From assembly GCF_000702445.1 (NCBI RefSeq), contig NZ_JNIF01000004.1:372001-436000 (forward strand): DNA of 64,000 bases, given 5' to 3'. The DNA is from Bryobacter aggregatus MPL3 (GTDB lineage: Bacteria; Acidobacteriota; Terriglobia; Bryobacterales; Bryobacteraceae). Position 1 is the stretch's first letter. Each line of letters begins with the position of its first letter. Position numbers and translations under genes: made by a program. Positions 1 through 8,534 of this stretch are shown here, piece after piece. The notes below the pieces were generated by a model. That model saw only the letters and a program-made list of their open reading frames with translations. It did no database searches and was not told where the DNA came from.

Positions 1-525
1 CCGGTCTTGCACCGGAGCTGCTTCTTTCAGGATCGCAATGCTATCCCACCAGCGCTCCGGACTCGGCAAGGCCCGCTCAAAGCTGATGCTGACGCTCGCA
101 CCGGTTGCCGTACAACGGATCTTACCGCTGGCGGCCCGCAACGAATCTCCGAAGGGAGAATCGAGCGCCGGGTCAAGAATCCGCTGGATGCTGAAGCAGA
201 CGTCCGATGCCGCAAGTGCCGAGCCATCGCTGAACTTCAACCCGGGCCGCAAGAGAAAGCGGATCTCCTTCCCATCGGGACGGACCTTCCAGGAGGCCGC
301 CAACTCGGCTTGTGGGCGCTGCGTCTGGCGATCGATCCGAATCAACACCCCATGTGTCAGATAGGCGACAAGTTCTGAGTCGGCCTCTGAAGCCAGATGC
401 GGGTCCAGTGACTTGGGTTCTGAATGGATTGCCATTCTCAATTCGCCTCCACGGGCCGGATGGGGCAGTCCAGTCGCGAATGCCGTCAGCGCAGAGAGCA
501 CGATCAGGGAATAGAGCAGTCTCAT
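1..525 (-). CDS. ABC transporter substrate-binding protein, family 5 (partial, C-terminus outside window)
   Basis: Exported binding protein of a peptide/oligopeptide ABC importer. The 175 residues visible begin MRLLYSLIVLSALTAFATG, a signal peptide, followed by GGELRMAIHSEPKSLDPHL, the typical entry of family 5 solute-binding proteins, and then a stretch with FLLRPGLKFSDGSALAASDV, the conserved family 5 block. The reading frame runs off the left edge of the window, so the C-terminal two thirds are unseen. The ATG overlaps the stop of the upstream permease gene by four bases (ATGA), which supports the start and translational coupling. The ligand cannot be told from this fragment; nickel and glutathione binders share the fold. 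Confidence 0.85.
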   Translation of the reverse strand, partial: MRLLYSLIVLSALTAFATGLPHPARGGELRMAIHSEPKSLDPHLASEADSELVAYLTHGVLIRIDRQTQRPQAELAASWKVRPDGKEIRFLLRPGLKFSDGSALAASDVCFSIQRILDPALDSPFGDSLRAASGKIRCTATGASVSISFERALPSPERWWDSIAILKEAAPVQDR

Positions 526-1322
526 TCATTCGTCTCCGAGGGAATCAGGAAGTAGATACAGCCGCAGACTGTTGTCAGTGCCAGCACCGGAATGAAGGCT
601 GCCCACTCCAGTGGCCCATTGGCCAGGACAGCTCTTTCGACTTCGGCCAGCAGGTTTCCCCAGGTGGGTATGCTTTCCGCAACGCCCAAGCCCAGGATGC
701 CGAGATTCGCTTCGGCCAATAAGTAGAACGGAACGAGCAGGGCGATTTGCGCCATTGCCAACGGCAGAAGCAGGGGAAGAATATGGTGCCGCCAGCGCCG
801 CAACGCTGGAACTCCACGAGCTCTTGCTGCCTCGACATGAGGCGCGCGGAGAAGCGATTGCAGGCTGGCCTGGAGAACACGGGCTGGTCCAGCCCAGCCG
901 AGGATGGCGAGAATCGTGGCGGTGGCAAAGAGCGTCAGGGTCTCGGATGCATCGAGCGGAATGGCCCCTCTCAGGATCAACAGTAAGAACATCCAGGGCA
1001 GGGTCAGCGTCAGATCTCCTGCGACGGCGATTCCGGAGCGAATGGCTTCGCCGCAATTCACAGCCAGGCTGGCGAGGGCCAGGGCGATCCCGACCGAGGC
1101 GATCGCGCAAAGGGGAGCAAGAAGTAGCGATACACGGCCCCCATATAAAAGCCGGGCGAAGCGATCTCGTCCGAGGGCATCCGTGCCGAGCCAGAAATGG
1201 GCGGAAGGCCTCTCCTCAATGTGGTCGCGGAACTGCTGCGCCGGTGGGTGCATCACGATCCAGCCCGCCGCCAGGCAGAGGAGATAGATGCTGACCAGCA
1301 GTGTGGCGGCGAGAATCTTCAT
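522..1322 (-). CDS. ABC transporter permease, DppC-like
   Basis: Inner-membrane subunit of a peptide-type ABC importer, 266 residues. It starts MKILAATLLVSIYLLCLAAG, a membrane anchor, and then has HFWLGTDALGRDRFARLLYG, the signature of DppC/OppC N-terminal regions. The DppC-type EAA loop is seen as EAARARGVPALRRWRHHILP, and several hydrophobic segments follow. The frame is open further upstream, but the start chosen here overlaps the stop of the previous permease by ATGA and gives the normal family N-terminus. It is the second gene of the visible operon permease-permease-binding protein; the ATPase genes are not in the window. Confidence 0.88.
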   Translation of the reverse strand: MKILAATLLVSIYLLCLAAGWIVMHPPAQQFRDHIEERPSAHFWLGTDALGRDRFARLLYGGRVSLLLAPLCAIASVGIALALASLAVNCGEAIRSGIAVAGDLTLTLPWMFLLLILRGAIPLDASETLTLFATATILAILGWAGPARVLQASLQSLLRAPHVEAARARGVPALRRWRHHILPLLLPLAMAQIALLVPFYLLAEANLGILGLGVAESIPTWGNLLAEVERAVLANGPLEWAAFIPVLALTTVCGCIYFLIPSETNE

Positions 1323-2173
1323 GGTCTTCCCAGGGACTGGCTCGATCGCAAGCCGGCCGCGAGCACTGTGCCGGCGCATAAGAAGAGAAGTAAAGCGGTG
1401 AGCAAGGGGAGGTCTCGCGCGAGCGCAGCCTGCCAGGCGAGTTGGCCGAGTCCTGCCTGATCCGCAATGGCCTCCAAGGGGACCAGTGCGCTGAACGCCC
1501 AACTGAGACTCACTCCGGCCAATGCGCAGATCTCCTGGGCGGCTTGCCGGAGAATGCGCCTGCGCCAAAGGGACGCTCTGCCGAAGCCCTGCGCCCGCGC
1601 GAGCAGGACCGGTGGCGTTCCTTCCCTGCGGTCGGTCAGCTTCCGGGTCTGGAACAGGATGGGCGGAAAAAGAACTGCCGCCAGGGCCAATCCCACGGCC
1701 CACCAGGCACTCCAGCCCCAGGCAAGGCCCAATAAGGCGAGCACGGCGGCAGGAACACTTTGTAACAAGACGGCGAGGCTTTGTGCCAGCTTGGCAGGAA
1801 AGAGGCGAGGTGGAAAGTATGTGGCTGTAAGAGCGGAAAGCCAGGCAAGACTAAGCCCGAGTGTGACTGAGGCGAGTGTAACACCGCTACGCTCCTGCAG
1901 TAATGAGAGGACCGGTTTGCCAAAGTGCTGGGATTGGCCGAAGTGGAGTTGCGCCGTTTGTTGCAGCATTTGGAGGGCGTGTTTCACCGCGTTTCCCGTA
2001 CTTTCCCGTTGTGCGCGAAGCCGTGCCCGCCCCTCTTCTGTCCGGTGTGGATCGAGGATCTCTTCCGGCGTTGAATAGCCTGGAGCCCAGCGCACGAGTA
2101 ATGTTGTCAATAGGATACAGCCCGCAAGAGCTGCGGTGAGTCTGCCGGGCAGTCCTAGCCATGCACTGCGCAT
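1319..2173 (-). CDS. ABC transporter permease, DppB-like
   Basis: Integral membrane permease of a peptide-type importer, 284 residues, first gene of the minus-strand operon. The N-terminal membrane segment (AALAGCILLTTLLVRWAPG) is followed by a periplasmic region and five more hydrophobic stretches. A degenerate EAA loop is present as LARAQGFGRASLWRRRILRQ. It is divergent enough that DppB is assigned partly from its position in front of the DppC-like gene. It ends in an ATGA overlap with that gene. A short stem (CAGCCG, five-base loop, CGGCTG) lies just in front of the ATG. Confidence 0.78.
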   Translation of the reverse strand: MRSAWLGLPGRLTAALAGCILLTTLLVRWAPGYSTPEEILDPHRTEEGRARLRAQRESTGNAVKHALQMLQQTAQLHFGQSQHFGKPVLSLLQERSGVTLASVTLGLSLAWLSALTATYFPPRLFPAKLAQSLAVLLQSVPAAVLALLGLAWGWSAWWAVGLALAAVLFPPILFQTRKLTDRREGTPPVLLARAQGFGRASLWRRRILRQAAQEICALAGVSLSWAFSALVPLEAIADQAGLGQLAWQAALARDLPLLTALLLFLCAGTVLAAGLRSSQSLGRP

Positions 2174-2338
2174 CCAGCCGCTTATCGGCTGCTTTGAGGA
2201 GGGGCATTAGAAACTACTCCCTCAATTTGAAAACCTTAGGTCGACTCAGGTGAAATATGTCCTTATTCTAGTATTCGGTACTGAATTGGTTCCCTGCGGA
2301 ATGAGACTACTGTGTAAGTGTAGTGATTTAACTTAAAA
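2174..2338. promoter_or_regulatory. Divergent intergenic region between peptide importer operon and sigma-54 activator
   Basis: This 165-bp stretch is more AT-rich than its surroundings and separates two divergently read genes, so it must hold promoters for both. I looked for a sigma-54 promoter (GG and GC elements ten bases apart within TGGCAC-N5-TTGC) on both strands and found no convincing match. There is no strong Shine-Dalgarno sequence in front of the activator ATG at 2339. Confidence 0.4.
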
Positions 2339-3439
2339 ATGCCAGAAGATAGATTCAGCTTTCTTGATCTTGATGTTGTTTTTGCAAACCAAGCGAGCAA
2401 GGACTTACTGAATAAAGCGAATCGTCTCGCTGAAATCGACTGTTCCGTATTGATTGATGGGGAGAGTGGTTCTGGCAAAGAGATTCTCGCCCGGGCGATC
2501 CACTGTGCCTCGAAGCGATCTGGAGGCCCTTGGGTCGATGTCAGTTGTGCGGCGTTGCCCGAGCAACTGGTGGAGAGCGAGCTGTTCGGCTATGAACGAG
2601 GCGCCTTTAGCGGAGCCGTTTCCCGCAAGGAAGGTTTGTTTGAGCTCGCCCAACGTGGCACTCTCTTTCTCGATGAAATTGGAGAATTGCCCCTTTTATT
2701 ACAAGCAAAGCTACTTCGGGTTCTCGAATCGAATAGTTATTTTCGACTGGGTGGAACAAAGAAAATCAGTGCCGATGTTCGAGTGGTAGCGGCAACGAAC
2801 CGCTCGTTACGCACGGAAGTAGAAAAGGGGAATTTCCGCGAAGACCTCTACCATCGGCTCGCCCAACTCCGCCTGCAGACCATCCCACTGCGAGAGCGCA
2901 CGGACGATATTATGGCGATCGGACGATTCTTACTCAAGAAACAGAAGTGTTCTGTTGAGATTGCACCCGATGCTGAAGCGCTGTTGCGTGCCTACCCTTG
3001 GCCTGGAAACGTTCGCGAGCTTCGCAATTGCCTCCTGCAATCCTATGCCGCCTCTGAGGGAGGGATGGTGCAGGCACAGCATCTTCCCGAGGAAGTGCGA
3101 AAGTACCGTAGTTCCTCATATTCTCCGTCGGCCACGGGTGATCTGCTGCATTTGCTGCGCTCGACGGATGATCTGCCTTTGAGTGAGTCCATTGGGCTCT
3201 CGCTGTTGACCCCAATACAGCCCTTTGACTCTGCTCTGGCGGAAGAACTGCCGCCCGTCGGACGGATGGAGTGGATGGAGCGTAAGCTCATCCTGGAGAC
3301 GCTGCGGGAGAATGGCGGCCACCAGGAGAAGACGGCCAATGTCCTTGGCATCTCAACCCGCACCTTAAGCCGGAAGCTGAAGGTCTATGAGTCCCAACAA
3401 ATGAGGGGACAGAGGCGCAATGATCAGATTGGAGCGTGA
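2339..3439 (+). CDS. Sigma-54-dependent transcriptional activator without receiver domain
   Basis: AAA+ enhancer-binding protein of the NtrC family that remodels RNA polymerase-sigma-54 by ATP hydrolysis, 366 residues. Visible are Walker A GESGSGKE (residues 41-48), the sigma-54 contact loop GAFSGA (88-93, where nearly all relatives have GAFTGA), Walker B GTLFLDEIGE (about 107-116), sensor-region VRVVAATNRSL, and YPWPGNVRELRN at the end of the AAA+ domain. A Fis-type helix-turn-helix ends the protein (NVLGISTRTLSRKLKVYES). There is no N-terminal receiver, GAF or PAS domain: the AAA+ region begins almost at once. It diverges from the peptide importer operon, a likely but unproven target, and overlaps the PilZ gene by 20 bases. 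Confidence 0.92.
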   Translation: MPEDRFSFLDLDVVFANQASKDLLNKANRLAEIDCSVLIDGESGSGKEILARAIHCASKRSGGPWVDVSCAALPEQLVESELFGYERGAFSGAVSRKEGLFELAQRGTLFLDEIGELPLLLQAKLLRVLESNSYFRLGGTKKISADVRVVAATNRSLRTEVEKGNFREDLYHRLAQLRLQTIPLRERTDDIMAIGRFLLKKQKCSVEIAPDAEALLRAYPWPGNVRELRNCLLQSYAASEGGMVQAQHLPEEVRKYRSSSYSPSATGDLLHLLRSTDDLPLSESIGLSLLTPIQPFDSALAEELPPVGRMEWMERKLILETLRENGGHQEKTANVLGISTRTLSRKLKVYESQQMRGQRRNDQIGA

Positions 3440-3698
3440 CCGCAGGTCGGAGTCTCGCCTGCACGCGAGTGGACAGGTGACCCTCGCCTCGGAATCGCCC
3501 TATCCGTTCTCGGTTGTTTGTGAGCTTGTGGATATCTCGCATGGCGGCTTCCGCGTCTTGCGGGATTATGCCCCGATCGAATGCGGGGCAAGCGTGCGTT
3601 TTTATGGGGATAGCGGCGCCGGAGTTGCTGTCTGCGGCTGGAACCGTTGCGTCGGAGACCGCTACCAGTCTGGTTTCTATGTCACCTCCCGAGGCTGA
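3420..3698 (+). CDS. PilZ domain protein
   Basis: Small single-domain protein of 92 residues predicted to bind cyclic di-GMP. Both PilZ signatures are visible: the arginine motif RRSESR (R9-x3-R13) and D38-x-S40-x-x-G43 (DISHGG). The rest is a beta-rich domain of normal PilZ length. The ATG lies inside the end of the sigma-54 activator gene (20-base overlap), so the two are probably expressed together. The partner or output controlled by c-di-GMP is not apparent. Confidence 0.85.
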   Translation: MIRLERDRRSESRLHASGQVTLASESPYPFSVVCELVDISHGGFRVLRDYAPIECGASVRFYGDSGAGVAVCGWNRCVGDRYQSGFYVTSRG

Positions 3699-3753
3699 AT
3701 CGTAATTTTTGCAATCGACGGAAACATTCCTCCACCTGTCTCGTATGAGGGGA

Positions 3754-4868
3754 ATGCAGAGACGAGAATTGCTTGCGGGTGCGCTTGCGGCGCCGCTGAT
3801 GGCCGCAACGTGGAGGAAGGGCCTTCCTCCAGCATTTGAGGCAGAGCTTTCCCGCATGATCCAAGTGGCCCCAGTTCCTGGAGTCGTCATCGGAGTGATC
3901 GAGGACGGCAAACCCTCCTGGATCAAGCCTTTTGGCATGCGGAATGTGGAAACCGCGGCGCCGGTCACGGCCGATACCATCTTTCACGCCGCCAGTCTCA
4001 CCAAGCAGGTGCTCGCTTACGCAGCTTTTTCCTTACGAGATCAGGGGAAGCTTGATTTCGATCGCACGCTGGTGTCTTATGTCGATGACTTGAGCGATCC
4101 GAAAGCCCGTCAGGTGAAGATTCGTCATGTCCTAAGCCACAGCTCCGGTTTCCCAAACTGGCGTTTTGAGGCCGGCAAGCTGCTGGTCCCGGAATTCGAG
4201 CCTGGATCGAAGTGGCGCTACTCCGGGGAAGGTTTTGTCTATCTGCAGCGCATTCTCGAGAAAGTGACGGGTGAGGGGATTGCTGCCATCCTCGATCGAC
4301 TCGTATTCCAACCCCTTCGCATGCCTTCGAGTGCCTTAGTCTGGAGCTCCCAATTCGCGGACCGCACCGCACTTCCCTACAATGGCCGCGGCGAGTTGTT
4401 GCAACATTGGGACAGGCGCCCTCGGGCCTTAGAGGAACTCGCCAGGAAGCGAGGCACCAGATTGCGGGACTGGAAATACGAGGAGTACCGTGCCGCCGCC
4501 AAGGAACTGGGCGATGCCGGACTGCCGTTTAGTCTGGCTCCGAACGGCGCCGCCAGTTTGGTGACAACTGCGGCAGACTACGGCCGCTTTCTGGCCAGCG
4601 CGATCCAGAATCGGGAGATTGGCAAGGAGCAGGTGGCGATGCGTGGGGGATTAGCCTGGGGGCTCGGATGGGGCATCGAACGCACCAAGGCCGCGAGTAC
4701 CTCTGGCAGTGGGGGGACAATGGAGGCTTCAAGAATTTTGTGCTGGCAGAACCGGCAAAAGGCTGGGGAATCTATGTTTTCACCAATGGCGACTCGGGGG
4801 CGCGCGTCTACGACCGGATCGTGACCCATGCCACTGGCCATGACCATCCGGCGCTTTTCTGGATCTGA
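3754..4868 (+). pseudogene. Serine hydrolase, beta-lactamase family, frameshifted near the 3' end
   Basis: Secreted beta-lactamase/DD-peptidase-fold esterase. MQRRELLAGALAAPLMAATW is a Tat-like export signal; an upstream TTG at 3709 and an ATG at 3745 are alternative starts. The nucleophile motif S-x-x-K is in AASLTKQV and the Tyr motif in YSGEGF. The open frame reads correctly to GLGWGIERT and then turns to an unrelated tail ending at 4824. The expected continuation, GREYLWQWGDNGGFKNF up to a stop at 4868, lies in the next frame. One added base at the AA of 4687-4688 (restoring AAA GGC CGC) repairs a 371-residue protein, so a single-base loss or a sequencing error there is the simplest explanation. 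As written, the last roughly 60 residues, including the third active-site motif, are replaced. Confidence 0.7.
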
Positions 4869-4969
4869 AGTCGCTCGGCTGGACATGATTTGGGGGATTC
4901 CCAGAGAATGAAGCCTTCTCCCATGATGTTTCGACCCTGCCCGGACCTTGAAATGGTATATGTGGATGC

Positions 4970-5698
4970 GTGCCTGTTTCTTTAAGTGGTGAACGTGTTT
5001 TGATTGTTGGCGCGTCGAGCGGCATTGGACGCTCTACCGCTTTGCTTTTTGCGCGCGACGGCGCAAAAGTGTATGCGAGCGCCCGGCGGGAAGACCGCTT
5101 GGCTGCCATGGCGGCGGAACTCGCTGGTGAGGGCCATCCGATTCATTTTGGAACCTCTGACGCCGGTAGCCATGAATCGATGGAGAAGCTTGCGGCCGAC
5201 GCCACCCAGGCGCTGGGCGGCATCGACATCGTCATCTACGCGACTGGAACCAATACGCCAGATCGTGCGATGACCCGTCTGAATCGCACCATCTGGAATG
5301 AACTGATTGAAGTGAATCTCAATGGGGCCTTCTCCCTGACTGCTGCCCTCTTGCCGGCAATGCGCATGGCAGGCAAGGGCCACTTCATCTATGTTTCGTC
5401 GATCTCAGGGAAGCTGGCCGATGTTTCGGGCGCGGCCTACCAGGCCTCAAAGCGCGGCATGCTGGGTTTGGCTGCGGCGATCCGGCAGGAAGAGCGCGAG
5501 CACGGCATCAGAACCTGCGTGGTCTGTCCTGGACTGGTCGACACGGAGCTGATGGAGAAAAGACCCGTGAAACCAACGGCGGAAACGCTCGGAAAAGCGC
5601 TGCAGCCGGAAGATGTGGCGGAGTTGATTTATGGAATTGCCCGCTTGCACCCACGAGTTGCGGTTCCCGAAGTAGAAATCTTGCCGACAGTGCTCTAA
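4970..5698 (+). CDS. SDR family oxidoreductase
   Basis: Classical short-chain dehydrogenase/reductase of 242 residues, NAD(P)-dependent, cytoplasmic. The dinucleotide-binding motif GASSGIG is at residues 14-20, the structural Asn in EVNLNG (N116), and the catalytic Ser-Tyr-Lys set in YVSSISG (S143/S144) and YQASK (Y157, K161). PGLVDTELM after the active site is the usual SDR segment. No in-frame ATG precedes the domain, so the GTG is taken as start. The residue pair after the cofactor motif (SARRED) suggests NADPH preference, an inference only. The substrate is unknown. Confidence 0.9.
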   Translation: MPVSLSGERVLIVGASSGIGRSTALLFARDGAKVYASARREDRLAAMAAELAGEGHPIHFGTSDAGSHESMEKLAADATQALGGIDIVIYATGTNTPDRAMTRLNRTIWNELIEVNLNGAFSLTAALLPAMRMAGKGHFIYVSSISGKLADVSGAAYQASKRGMLGLAAAIRQEEREHGIRTCVVCPGLVDTELMEKRPVKPTAETLGKALQPEDVAELIYGIARLHPRVAVPEVEILPTVL

Positions 5699-5725
5699 TG
5701 CTGAGGTAGAATTATAGAAGGGTGG

Positions 5726-5800
5726 GCGGGAGTAACTCAGTGGTAGAGTCTCAGCCTTCCAAGCTGCTGGTCGCCGGTTCGATCCCGGTCTCCCGCTCCA
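5726..5800 (+). tRNA. tRNA-Gly (anticodon TCC)
   Basis: Complete 75-base cloverleaf. The acceptor stem GCGGGAG pairs with CTCCCGC, the anticodon loop CCTTCCAA carries TCC, the T arm contains GGTTCGATCC, and the CCA end is encoded. It lies 27 bases after the SDR gene and directly in front of transposon-derived sequence, so it is a plausible boundary of the accessory region. A hydrophobic-free reading frame crossing it is a shadow. Confidence 0.97.
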
Positions 5801-5877
5801 GATCCACCCTATTCCCCACCATCCAATACCTGACTCGCGTTCCTCGCCAGTTGTGTACGCACAAGTTGACAAGTGCA

Positions 5878-6150
5878 TTGCGGGAGTCGGCGGGTAAGGA
5901 GAAGCGCGGTCCCATCTCGAAGCAACGAAACACTCATCCCCAGCCTGTACTCATCGAGGCCGCCAAGCTTGCACCTCGCTTCAACGAGACACTGAAGGCT
6001 GTTCACGAAAAGGAGCAAGCCAAAGGTCATGCCAATCGAGCCACCCTGGCGGTGGCACGCAAGCTCGTCGCCTATCTGCTGGCCGTGGATCGGGCTTACT
6101 TTGCAGAACTGAAGGCATCGAAACTGACCGTGACGGTGGGAAGTACCTAA
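5878..6150 (+). pseudogene. IS110-family transposase, C-terminal fragment
   Basis: The translated stretch ESAGKEKRGPISKQRN, VLIEAAKLAPRFN and RATLAVARKLVAYLLAVDR matches the C-terminal (transposase_20 side) region of IS110/IS116/IS902 transposases, which use a DEDD nuclease and a serine residue. The N-terminal nuclease half is absent: upstream sequence is tRNA-Gly and about 75 bases of unassigned DNA. The frame has no start of its own and is open only because it reads through the tRNA. I read it as a decayed copy. The nearby 3' sequence may be the old right end of the element, but no end could be defined. Confidence 0.75.
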
Positions 6151-6547
6151 GCCTCTTCGTCACTGCGGCGAACATCATGCCTGAGCTGATGTGCAGGTTC
6201 CCGCCAGACTCCACCTAAAGGGACTCGGCACCGAGTGAGAACCCGGATGCCGCTTCAGGCTGTTTCGGAGCTGGCGGGTCAAACTTCAACTCAATCTTCG
6301 GGACGACGCTCTTCGTCGATCCTGCAAATGGATGTCTGGTCACAGACCTGTTCTGTAGACACTTCGCATTCCTGACTTCCGCTCTGGCCTTAACTCCTCA
6401 TCGCCTCATCCTACGAGGTGCAGCGAAACCTCCGTTTCCACTTGACTTTGACCTATCATGGATGGCCCCTTTTCCCGGTCGGCACAGCTCTCAGATAGAA
6501 GCCGTACACACAGCAAGGCCGCCCAGAAGGGACGGCCTTGCTGGCTG
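6151..6547. other. Non-coding stretch between IS110 remnant and IS66 element
   Basis: No convincing gene. It probably contains the 3' non-coding end of the decayed IS110 element (up to about 6470) and the hairpin at 6511-6543, which belonged downstream of the lipoprotein gene before the IS66 insertion. Confidence 0.5.
6511..6543 (-). terminator. Strong hairpin, former 3' end of the lipoprotein transcript
   Basis: An 11-base perfect stem, CAGCAAGGCCG pairing with CGGCCTTGCTG, around an 11-base loop. Removing the IS66 element and one copy of its target duplication puts this hairpin five to ten bases after the stop codon of the lipoprotein gene, where a terminator would sit. Neither side has a good T run, so intrinsic termination is uncertain; it may also act in both directions or only protect the 3' end. 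Confidence 0.5.
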
Positions 6548-6555
6548 GTTCATTT
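6548..6555. repeat. Target-site duplication of IS66 element, left copy
   Basis: The octamer GTTCATTT stands directly outside the left terminal inverted repeat and is repeated exactly outside the right one (8895-8902). Eight bases is the duplication length known for IS66-family elements. Confidence 0.93.
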
Positions 6556-6579
6556 GTATCCGTCCGAGCAACCCACCCT
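6556..6579 (+). repeat. IS66 element left terminal inverted repeat
   Basis: Begins GTATCCGTCCGA and matches the inverted right end (GTATCCGTCAGA...) at most positions over 24 bases, allowing a one-base shift in the middle. The stop codon of the transposase gene lies at its inner edge. Confidence 0.85.
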
Positions 6580-8105
6580 CAATCTGGACGGTTGCGTTTG
6601 ACCCAGGCGGCAGGCGTTCTCTCAGCGACCTCTTTGACTTTGAGATCATTCAACCCTGGCAGAATTTCGGCCAGATAAGCACGGGCGGGCACGCCCATCC
6701 TGCGGCAAGACTCGATGACCGATAAGATCGCGGCCACCTTCGGTCCAGCCTTTTCACTGCCGACATGGATCCAGTTCTTACGCCCCAGCGCAATGCCCCG
6801 CATCGAGTTCTCCGCGATGTTGTTGGACAACTCTAACTCCGGGTGATCGAGGAAGCAGACTAACTTCGCCCAAAGCGTCAACGTATAAGACACCGCTTTG
6901 CCCAACGCACTGGCAGGCAACAGTTCGCGCTGCAGCCTCTTCAACTCCTCGCGCAGACTCCCCAACAACGGCGCTGACCTCTGCTGCCGCAAGCGATGCC
7001 GCTCCTCACAACTCAGCTCCCGCGCTTGTGCATCAATCGCGAACAGCTCATTCATCGCCGCCACCAGGCGTGCCGCAACAGCATCCTTCGGACTCAACTT
7101 CAAAGCTTCCACAAACTTCCGTCGCGCATGCGCCCAGCAAGCCGCACGCACCATCTTGACCCCGCCCACGCGCTCATAAGCCGCATAACCATCGGTCTGC
7201 AAAATCCCCTCAAACTGACTTAGAAACTTCTTCGGACCCTCGCGCCCTCGCCCCATCCGGAAGTCGAATACGGTCTCTTCTCCCGGCTTGCCATATTGCC
7301 ATAAATAAGCCTGATGATTTGATCCCGTTCCATTGCTGACTTGTACATCGACTGGCGTTTCATCCGCCTGAATATAAGTTCCACTGAGTAAGTCGATCCG
7401 CATCCTTTCGACAACGGGCAGCAGCATCTCTCCGACCCGCATCACCCAGCCATCCATCGTCGCCCGGCTGATCTCAATCCCGGCTTCGCGCAACAGGATC
7501 GCGCTTTGCCGATACAGCGGCAAATGATCACTGTACTTCGAGACGACTGTATCGAGGATCACCCGATCACTCACCAGGCTCTTGTCCAGAATGCGAGCGG
7601 GAAGAGAGGACGTCTGTACACTCCCCGCGCAGCGTCCGCAGGCTCGCTTCTCGCGCTTGGTGACCAGCACAAAGTATCGTGCAGGCTCAAGATCCAGCTG
7701 TTCGCTTTCGTCGTAGCCAATCACTTTCGTCTCGGCCCCACAGTCCTTGCAGGCACATTCCTCAGGCTTGGCGCTCAGGATCCGTTCGACTCGCGGCAGA
7801 CTGGCGGGCAGGCTCTGGCGACCGGGATGCTTGCCCGCAGACCGTGGCTTCTCGACAGGCATCTCGGAGGGCATGGCCTCTCGTGTGGACTCGGCGAGGA
7901 CCTCGTCCTGGCTCACCCCGGGCTCGCCTTCGAGCAGCAGCAACTGCGCATCGTTCAGCTTCTCGCTGGAGGGGCCGTACTTGAGGATCCGCGCCAGTCG
8001 CAGCTTCTCTCGCAGCAGCTCGTTCTCGATCGTCAAGCGCTTTAACTCTCGCCTTAAATGGCCGAGATCGATGGCGTCGAGCCCTGCTGTGACTAACTGA
8101 GACAT
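6579..8105 (-). CDS. tnpC: IS66 family transposase (TnpC)
   Basis: Full-length DDE transposase of 508 residues. In order: a short coiled region (LRRELKRLTIENELLREKL), a zinc-finger-like part (CACKDCG and CGRC), and the catalytic DDE domain. The first Asp is in YIQADETPVDV, the second in LQTDGYAAYE, and the Glu in NNIAENSMRGIALGRKNW. No interruption is seen. It is the last gene of the element, 66 bases after tnpB, and its stop lies at the edge of the left inverted repeat. Confidence 0.95.
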   Translation of the reverse strand: MSQLVTAGLDAIDLGHLRRELKRLTIENELLREKLRLARILKYGPSSEKLNDAQLLLLEGEPGVSQDEVLAESTREAMPSEMPVEKPRSAGKHPGRQSLPASLPRVERILSAKPEECACKDCGAETKVIGYDESEQLDLEPARYFVLVTKREKRACGRCAGSVQTSSLPARILDKSLVSDRVILDTVVSKYSDHLPLYRQSAILLREAGIEISRATMDGWVMRVGEMLLPVVERMRIDLLSGTYIQADETPVDVQVSNGTGSNHQAYLWQYGKPGEETVFDFRMGRGREGPKKFLSQFEGILQTDGYAAYERVGGVKMVRAACWAHARRKFVEALKLSPKDAVAARLVAAMNELFAIDAQARELSCEERHRLRQQRSAPLLGSLREELKRLQRELLPASALGKAVSYTLTLWAKLVCFLDHPELELSNNIAENSMRGIALGRKNWIHVGSEKAGPKVAAILSVIESCRRMGVPARAYLAEILPGLNDLKVKEVAERTPAAWVKRNRPD

Positions 8106-8171
8106 GTGTGCGTCTGTAAGTAACAGAATACTGCGGAGCGCTCCTTCTTGTCTTCCTTTTATCGTGTCTTT

Positions 8172-8531
8172 TTAAGCGACAAATGGCTTGGACAACCAGC
8201 CTCGGCGAGTCTTGGATCGGGTGAGGTCGATACCGTTCAGCAACATCGTCAGTTGTTCCTGGCGCATCGTGACACTGGCTCCTGCGGAGGTCTCTGGCCA
8301 GTGGAAGCGTCCCTTCTCCAGGCGCTTGGCGCACACCCAGAGTCCGCTCCCATCCCAGAACAGAATCTTGAGCCGGGTTCGCATCTTGTTGGCGAATAGA
8401 AACACATGTCCGCTCAACGGATCACGATCCAACTCGTCCCGCACCAGACCATGGAGCCCCTCGAAGCCTTTGCGCATGTCGGTGGCGCCGGTCGCCACAT
8501 AGATCTTCGTCCCAGGCCCCAAGCCGAACAC
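8172..8531 (-). CDS. tnpB: IS66 family accessory protein TnpB
   Basis: 119 residues. The sequence GATDMRKGFEGLHGLV, LSGHVFLFANKMRTRLKILFWDGSG and GLWVCAKRLEKGRFHWP are the classic TnpB (Orf2) features of IS66 elements; the protein is needed for transposition but its exact role is not settled. It starts with GTG three bases after the tnpA stop, so the two are translationally linked. Confidence 0.93.
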   Translation of the reverse strand: MFGLGPGTKIYVATGATDMRKGFEGLHGLVRDELDRDPLSGHVFLFANKMRTRLKILFWDGSGLWVCAKRLEKGRFHWPETSAGASVTMRQEQLTMLLNGIDLTRSKTRRGWLSKPFVA

Positions 8532-8534
8532 GGA

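Noticed and set aside
2174-2338. Sigma-54 promoter for the peptide importer operon
   Set aside because: No site with the required GG and GC spacing could be found on either strand.
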